DNA of 9,553 nt, taken from contig MNYE01000117.1 of the NCBI GenBank assembly GCA_001873005.1, positions 1-9,553 on the forward strand. The letters run 5' to 3'. The position numbers and the translations under genes are program-made. Shown here in pieces: positions 6,428 through 9,553 of this stretch. How positions within the stretch are numbered: the first letter of the stretch is position 1; each line of letters opens with the position of its first letter. Source of the stretch: Dehalococcoidia bacterium CG2_30_46_9 (lineage in GTDB: Bacteria > Chloroflexota > Dehalococcoidia > GIF9 > AB-539-J10). The notes beneath the pieces are model-generated. The model saw nothing but the letters and a program-made list of their open reading frames with translations, searched no databases and was not told the origin of the DNA.

Positions 6428-6503
6428 CGGGGTGTGGCGCAGCGGCTAGCGCGCATGGTTTGGGACCATGAGGTCGGTGGTTCAAATCCACTCACCCCGA
6501 CCA
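6428..6503 (+). tRNA. tRNA-Pro (UGG anticodon)
   Basis: A 76-nt gene including encoded CCA (6501-6503). Acceptor CGGGGTG/CACCCCG with the C1:G72 pair typical of bacterial tRNA-Pro, D stem GCGC/GCGC, anticodon stem CATGG/CCATG with loop TTTGGGA and TGG at 6461-6463, T arm with GGTTCAAAT and discriminator A. It stands alone between the por hairpin and the hydratase promoter. Confidence 0.97.
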
Positions 6504-6519
6504 TAATGTTCTAGGCAAC

Positions 6520-6548
6520 TTGCTTAACACATTAACAAAGGTTATAAT
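6520..6548 (+). promoter_or_regulatory. Strong sigma70-type promoter for the enoyl-CoA hydratase (and probably tRNA-Gly)
   Basis: TTGCTT (6520-6525), a 17-base spacer, then a perfect TATAAT (6543-6548). The -35 matches 4 of 6 consensus bases. Expected transcription start is near 6555, giving a leader of about 55 bases before the hydratase ATG. It begins 17 bases after the tRNA-Pro CCA, so the hydratase probably does not depend on read-through. Confidence 0.65.
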
Positions 6549-6575
6549 CTAATACGCAAAGTATCAAAAACATAG

Positions 6576-6596
6576 TGTTGAGGTTCATCCTCAGCA
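6576..6596 (+). promoter_or_regulatory. Leader hairpin immediately before the hydratase ribosome binding site
   Basis: TGTTGAGG and CCTCAGCA pair over 8 bp with one G-U, around the five-base loop TTCAT. The hairpin ends two bases before the Shine-Dalgarno AGGAGGT (6599-6605), which stands six bases before the ATG. It leaves the ribosome site free in this form, so it could protect the mRNA 5' end or modulate access. It does not match any riboswitch I recognise. Confidence 0.45.
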
Positions 6597-6610
6597 AAAG
6601 GAGGTCTTAA

Positions 6611-7378
6611 ATGGCTTTACTCTACGAAAAGAAGGGGAAAATAGCCTATATTACCATCAATCGTCCCCAGGCAATGAATGCCTTTGATCCGGAGACTTTT
6701 CAAGAATTAAGCAATGCTCTAATAGATTTTCGTGATGATGATAATCTGGGAGCCGGCATAGTCACTGGCGCCGGTGAAAAGGCATTTTGTGCTGGGGCAG
6801 ACATCAAAACGATTATTCCCTATATGGCGGAACACGCTCTATACTGGCAAAAGGTACCCACGATTATGCGAGGACTTGAACTATACAAACCCCTTATAGC
6901 CGCAGTTAACGGGCTAGCACTGGGTGGAGGGCTAGAACTAGCTCTAGCTTGCGACATCAGAGTGGCTTCAGAAAATGCTAGATTCGGGGTTCCTGAAGTA
7001 ACGCTGGGACTAATACCTGGCTGGGGCGGAACCCAAAGACTGCCCCGATGTGTTCCTTGGGCAACAGCAGCCGAAATGCTATTTACGGGTAAGCCGATAA
7101 GTGCCCAGGATGCCTATCGTATAGGTTTGGTCAATAGAGTTGTGCCACCTGCCGAACTCATGCCCACAGCAGAAGCAATAGCCAGAGATATCTTGAAAGT
7201 GGCACCGCTAGCGGTGAAAGCAGCCAAGCAAGCTATGTTGAGAGGAACGAGTGTCAGCCTGGAAGAGGGGTTGAAGATAGAAGCTGACTTGGAAGCACCG
7301 CTATTTGCTTCTGAAGATCTAGCTGAGGGAAGAAAAGCATTTACAGAGAAAAGGAAGCCGGAGTTTAAGGGAAGGTAA
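6611..7378 (+). CDS. Enoyl-CoA hydratase/isomerase (crotonase family)
   Basis: 255 residues, full length for a crotonase-fold hydratase, adding water across the double bond of a 2-enoyl-CoA in beta-oxidation-like or fermentation pathways. Both glutamates used by classical enoyl-CoA hydratase are present: Glu109 in ALGGGLELALACD and Glu129 in FGVPEVTLGLIPGWGGTQRL. The oxyanion-hole segments are FCAGADIK (59-66) and LGGG (104-107). The C-terminal helix region has the usual APLAVKAAKQA and ending SEDLAEGRKAFTEKRKPEF. The start is fixed by AGGAGGT and a TATAAT promoter lies upstream. The gene sits between tRNA-Pro and tRNA-Gly, six bases before the latter. Retention of both glutamates favours a hydratase over an isomerase; 3-hydroxybutyryl-CoA dehydratase is a reasonable guess but not proven. 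Confidence 0.92.
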   Translation: MALLYEKKGKIAYITINRPQAMNAFDPETFQELSNALIDFRDDDNLGAGIVTGAGEKAFCAGADIKTIIPYMAEHALYWQKVPTIMRGLELYKPLIAAVNGLALGGGLELALACDIRVASENARFGVPEVTLGLIPGWGGTQRLPRCVPWATAAEMLFTGKPISAQDAYRIGLVNRVVPPAELMPTAEAIARDILKVAPLAVKAAKQAMLRGTSVSLEEGLKIEADLEAPLFASEDLAEGRKAFTEKRKPEFKGR

Positions 7379-7384
7379 GCTCTT

Positions 7385-7459
7385 GCGGGAGTAACTCAGC
7401 GGTAGAGTGCCTGCCTTCCAAGCAGGTTGTCGCGGGTTCGAGTCCCGTCTCCCGCTCCA
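7385..7459 (+). tRNA. tRNA-Gly (UCC anticodon)
   Basis: A 75-nt gene including encoded CCA (7457-7459): acceptor GCGGGAG/CTCCCGC, D stem ACTC/GAGT, anticodon stem CCTGC/GCAGG with loop CTTCCAA and TCC at 7417-7419, T arm GCGGG-TTCGAGT-CCCGT, discriminator T as usual for tRNA-Gly. It begins six bases after the hydratase stop codon, leaving no room for its own promoter outside the coding sequence. Confidence 0.97.
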
Positions 7460-7528
7460 AGAATGGCTTCAGAATTCTATCCAATCCTTTTAATTCTTGA
7501 GGCTTGCTTGACACTTTGCTTAACTTGC

Positions 7529-7912
7529 CTACAGCCCTATTTTGTCAGCCACTTCGCGCATCCCCATGATGGTGTCAGTGACTAGCTCTCTTAACTCCAC
7601 CCCAAATATCGCCGCTCCCTTTTCAATCACTGAGCGGTTCACACCAGCAGCAAATGATTTATCCTTCCATTTCTTCATCACCGACTTTGCCTCCAGGTCT
7701 GCCACGCTCTTCGATGGCCGGATTATCGCTACCGCTGTGATAAGATGTTGCTCCGGGAAACGTTCATAATCCAGGTCATGCATGAGTCCAACGATGCCCC
7801 ACTTCTCTTCATTCTCGCCTATCTTCCGTGCTATGTAGCGCATCACTCCCTCAACGCAATAGGCGTGCTTCAGCAGGCTCTCGCTCTTGTTAAATTCCTT
7901 GTTAATCCAAGA
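7529..7912 (-). pseudogene. HD-domain protein relic: internal deletion and no start codon
   Basis: The protein-like frame is open from the TAG at 7915-7913 to the TAG at 7531-7529. It reads NKSESLLKHAYCVEGVMRY, then EEKWGIVGLMHDLDYERFPE, then ITAVAIIRPSKSVADLEAKS and KKWKDKSFAAGVNRSVIEKG. This matches, from memory, a well-conserved small HD-hydrolase family of about 180-190 residues found in anaerobes. Two defects are visible. Homology extends about 20 codons upstream of the first GTG/ATG (7846, 7843), with no standard start codon there. The middle is missing at PEQH/LITAV: in relatives about 45 residues separate the HDLDYE block from the VRPSKSV block, including the later metal-binding His and Asp. 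His of LLKHA and His-Asp of LMHDLDY remain. It is unlikely to be an active hydrolase. Its 5' side overlaps the end of the upstream glycosyltransferase. Confidence 0.72.
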
Positions 7913-9296
7913 CTATAAACCGTTGAGTTCTAAATAGCAAAGTAAATACTACGTAGGCCAGGGAAAGAGACATGAGTATCAAAGCAAAGGATACATAGAT
8001 ATAATCCGGCATATAACTCACTAAGCCTATACGGGCTAATATGGGCATGACCCAGGGATTGGCGGGCGAGAAATAATTGAACCAGAAGGAAATATTGAAA
8101 AGCCACAGCCACAAGGCGGGGAATAGAGCCAGTGCCATAGTAATGACTCTTTCGCGCCTGTAAGTGCATTTAGAAGCCGCCAGAATTGCTACAGGGATAT
8201 AGACTACTAGATACTGGTAGTTAACCTGGTAAGAGAGGCCTACAAAGATAAGGAAACCAGCGAGTGCTCCTTGTATCGGGGTTATTGACTTGATACGGCT
8301 TAATACAATGGCAACAAGTGTCGCCACAGCCAGTATGGGTATATTGAGTTGTAAAAAGCCGCTCGTCTCCCAGCCAAAGACATTATGCAGGTAAGTAAGA
8401 AGAGCACCACTGCCACTGAAGGCATAACACAGCGGGTATTGATAACCCGGGCTCTGCCCTGGCAGGAAAAGCGAGTGAGCATAAGAGCGGAAATTTCCCG
8501 TGAGTAAAAAAGGAATGGATATGAATACCACGATAGCCAGAAGTATGGAGCAATTGCTCAGGAGTCTGCGCTTGCTAATGTGCTGTGCGCTTATCGCTAC
8601 CATCAGCGCTATTGGCAAGAATGTATGCTGCTTGGTCATCAGTGCTAAGCCGGCCAGCAAAAACGCCAGCCTGTCCCTTTTCCGCTCGAACATAACCACT
8701 GAGGCCAGGAGAAAGGCAGCGGCTATAGCATCAAACTGCCCAAAGACGCCGGACTCATACCAGGCGGTAGGATGAAAAAGCCACAGGCTAGCAAATACCA
8801 GTTTGCGAAATTTTGAACCAGGCACAGCCCAAAATATCAGGCTCCCTATGGCCAGGTCGGCTGCTATAATGGGAACTTTCATCGCTAGTCGCCAGCTAGT
8901 GTCCACCATCATACTTGCAGCCCAACTTGCCGGTGCCGCCAGCAGAGACAGTCTTAAGCTAAGGAGCCACACTGGGGGATAGACAAAAGCCCAGCCTTTG
9001 AAAGGGAAGATATCCAGGGTGCCATCAGCATACCGATAAAAGTCAAGACCGTAGAGCTGGAATACCTTGGCAAAGGCCCAAAATTGGGCGACATCAGGTC
9101 CGGCAGAAAGGGGAGCAGCCCAGAATCTAATAAGGGCAGCCAAGATTAAGACAGCCCCTAAAATGAGAAAGTATAATTTATGACTGATATGCCTCATCGC
9201 CCATCGCCGATGCAAGAAGTTCTCAGGCACTTGTGCAATGTTCCATTCTTCATCACAATAGCGCAAAAATCCTGCTAATAGCGGAATAATATTCAC
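7902..9296 (-). CDS. Polytopic GT-C-type glycosyltransferase (mannosyltransferase-like membrane protein)
   Basis: Up to 464 residues with about ten hydrophobic segments, consistent with an inner-membrane enzyme that moves a sugar from a polyprenyl-phosphate carrier. GT-C-like features are an acidic first loop (SAGPDVAQFWAFAKVFQLYG, Asp68), the YPP motif (106-108), a GVFGQFDAIAA segment (Asp189) and LALMTKQHTF with Lys222, reminiscent of Alg6/Alg8-, PIG-M- or GT87-like proteins; I cannot choose among them. The GTG at 9296 overlaps the upstream gene's TGA as GTGA, which suggests coupling, but no good ribosome site is seen. The ATG at 9197, which would remove 33 mostly hydrophilic residues before the first membrane helix, is a credible alternative start. 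The 3' end overlaps the open frame of the HD relic. Confidence 0.75.
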   Translation of the reverse strand: MNIIPLLAGFLRYCDEEWNIAQVPENFLHRRWAMRHISHKLYFLILGAVLILAALIRFWAAPLSAGPDVAQFWAFAKVFQLYGLDFYRYADGTLDIFPFKGWAFVYPPVWLLSLRLSLLAAPASWAASMMVDTSWRLAMKVPIIAADLAIGSLIFWAVPGSKFRKLVFASLWLFHPTAWYESGVFGQFDAIAAAFLLASVVMFERKRDRLAFLLAGLALMTKQHTFLPIALMVAISAQHISKRRLLSNCSILLAIVVFISIPFLLTGNFRSYAHSLFLPGQSPGYQYPLCYAFSGSGALLTYLHNVFGWETSGFLQLNIPILAVATLVAIVLSRIKSITPIQGALAGFLIFVGLSYQVNYQYLVVYIPVAILAASKCTYRRERVITMALALFPALWLWLFNISFWFNYFSPANPWVMPILARIGLVSYMPDYIYVSFALILMSLSLAYVVFTLLFRTQRFIVLD

Positions 9297-9553
9297 GCCG
9301 GGTAATTAATGTGGAACAGAGGTATCCACCGAGCAAACACTGGTGAGAGGATGGCAAAAACAACTACATGACACAGCAGGTAGCCTGGTACTGCCAGCAT
9401 GGCTACCCATCTGAGCTTACCTTGCCTTTTGCTTTCCCACACATCCAATAACTGCGACAATCCTAGCCCATGACCTATGCATAAAGCTCCAATGGTAGGG
9501 TAAAAGTAATATATGAAGCTGATTCTATCGGTGATTATGCTCACCGGTATCCA
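9293..9553 (-). CDS. C-terminal part of a membrane glycosyltransferase, PMT/GT39-like (partial, cut by window edge)
   Basis: 86 residues are visible, the frame running off the right edge and ending at the TGA at 9295-9293. It opens with WIPVSIITDRISFIYYFYPT, then two hydrophobic stretches (about residues 14-35 and 50-72) separated by a basic loop with ESKRQGKLR. The ITDR..FIYYF.PT pattern resembles the C-terminal membrane region of protein-O-mannosyltransferase-like (GT39/PMT) enzymes. The GTG codon at 9544 is internal, not a start. It overlaps the next glycosyltransferase by four bases, so the two are probably one transcript and may act in the same surface-glycan or glycoprotein pathway. With the catalytic N-terminus outside the window the family call is tentative. 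Confidence 0.6.
   Translation of the reverse strand, partial: WIPVSIITDRISFIYYFYPTIGALCIGHGLGLSQLLDVWESKRQGKLRWVAMLAVPGYLLCHVVVFAILSPVFARWIPLFHINYPA

Noticed and set aside
7458..7499. CAAGAAT...ATTCTTG inverted repeat after tRNA-Gly as a terminator
   Set aside because: The 7-bp, AT-rich arms are separated by 28 bases, include the tRNA CCA end, and have no following T-run; pairing this weak is expected by chance.
1..9553. CRISPR arrays, insertion sequences or defence genes
   Set aside because: No regularly spaced repeats, transposase motifs, or nuclease, toxin or restriction motifs were found on either strand.

Overview
The window looks like a chromosomal piece from an anaerobic bacterium with a CoA- and ferredoxin-based metabolism. 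The gene mix is a four-subunit 2-oxoacid:ferredoxin oxidoreductase, a CoA-transferase, an enoyl-CoA hydratase, a two-domain MaoC-like acyl dehydratase, corrinoid/tetrahydrofolate methyl-transfer relics and a characteristic small HD-domain protein. Together with moderate GC this best recalls uncultured Dehalococcoidia (Chloroflexota), but the taxon is an inference from gene content only; no marker gene is present.

Layout. 1-1073 (+): a MaoC/FAS1-like acyl dehydratase whose frame is open from the left window edge. 1064-1585 (-): decayed remains of two genes, a B12-dependent methionine-synthase-type activation-domain protein and the C-terminus of a methyltetrahydrofolate:corrinoid methyltransferase, joined by deletion. 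1623-2942 (-): an intact acetyl-CoA hydrolase/4-hydroxybutyrate CoA-transferase-family gene. 2943-3355: divergent intergenic region with tRNA(CAU) on -, tRNA-Arg(CCG) on +, and a fragment resembling a common dispersed repeat. 3356-6326 (+): por operon in the order gamma, delta, alpha, beta, with 4-bp overlap or very short gaps. 6327-6610: a 15-bp palindrome, a 20-bp-arm hairpin, tRNA-Pro(UGG), then a strong sigma70-like promoter and leader hairpin. 6611-7378 (+): crotonase-family enoyl-CoA hydratase, six bases before tRNA-Gly(UCC). 7529-7912 (-): an internally deleted, startless HD-domain relic. 7902-9553 (-): two polytopic GT-C-type glycosyltransferases, the upstream one cut by the window edge, with a GTGA stop/start overlap.

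How the genes work together. The Por complex would oxidatively decarboxylate a 2-oxoacid (pyruvate or similar) to an acyl-CoA and reduced ferredoxin. The divergently transcribed CoA-transferase could move CoA between acyl-CoA and free acids. The hydratase and MaoC-like enzyme act on enoyl- or hydroxyacyl-CoA. The exact substrates cannot be read from the sequence.

The most notable points are three decayed minus-strand genes recognisable only by reading across frames or upstream of obvious start codons, metabolic genes threaded between four tRNA genes, and a leader hairpin just ahead of the hydratase ribosome binding site. I see no convincing evidence for a new defence, mobile or other undescribed system.
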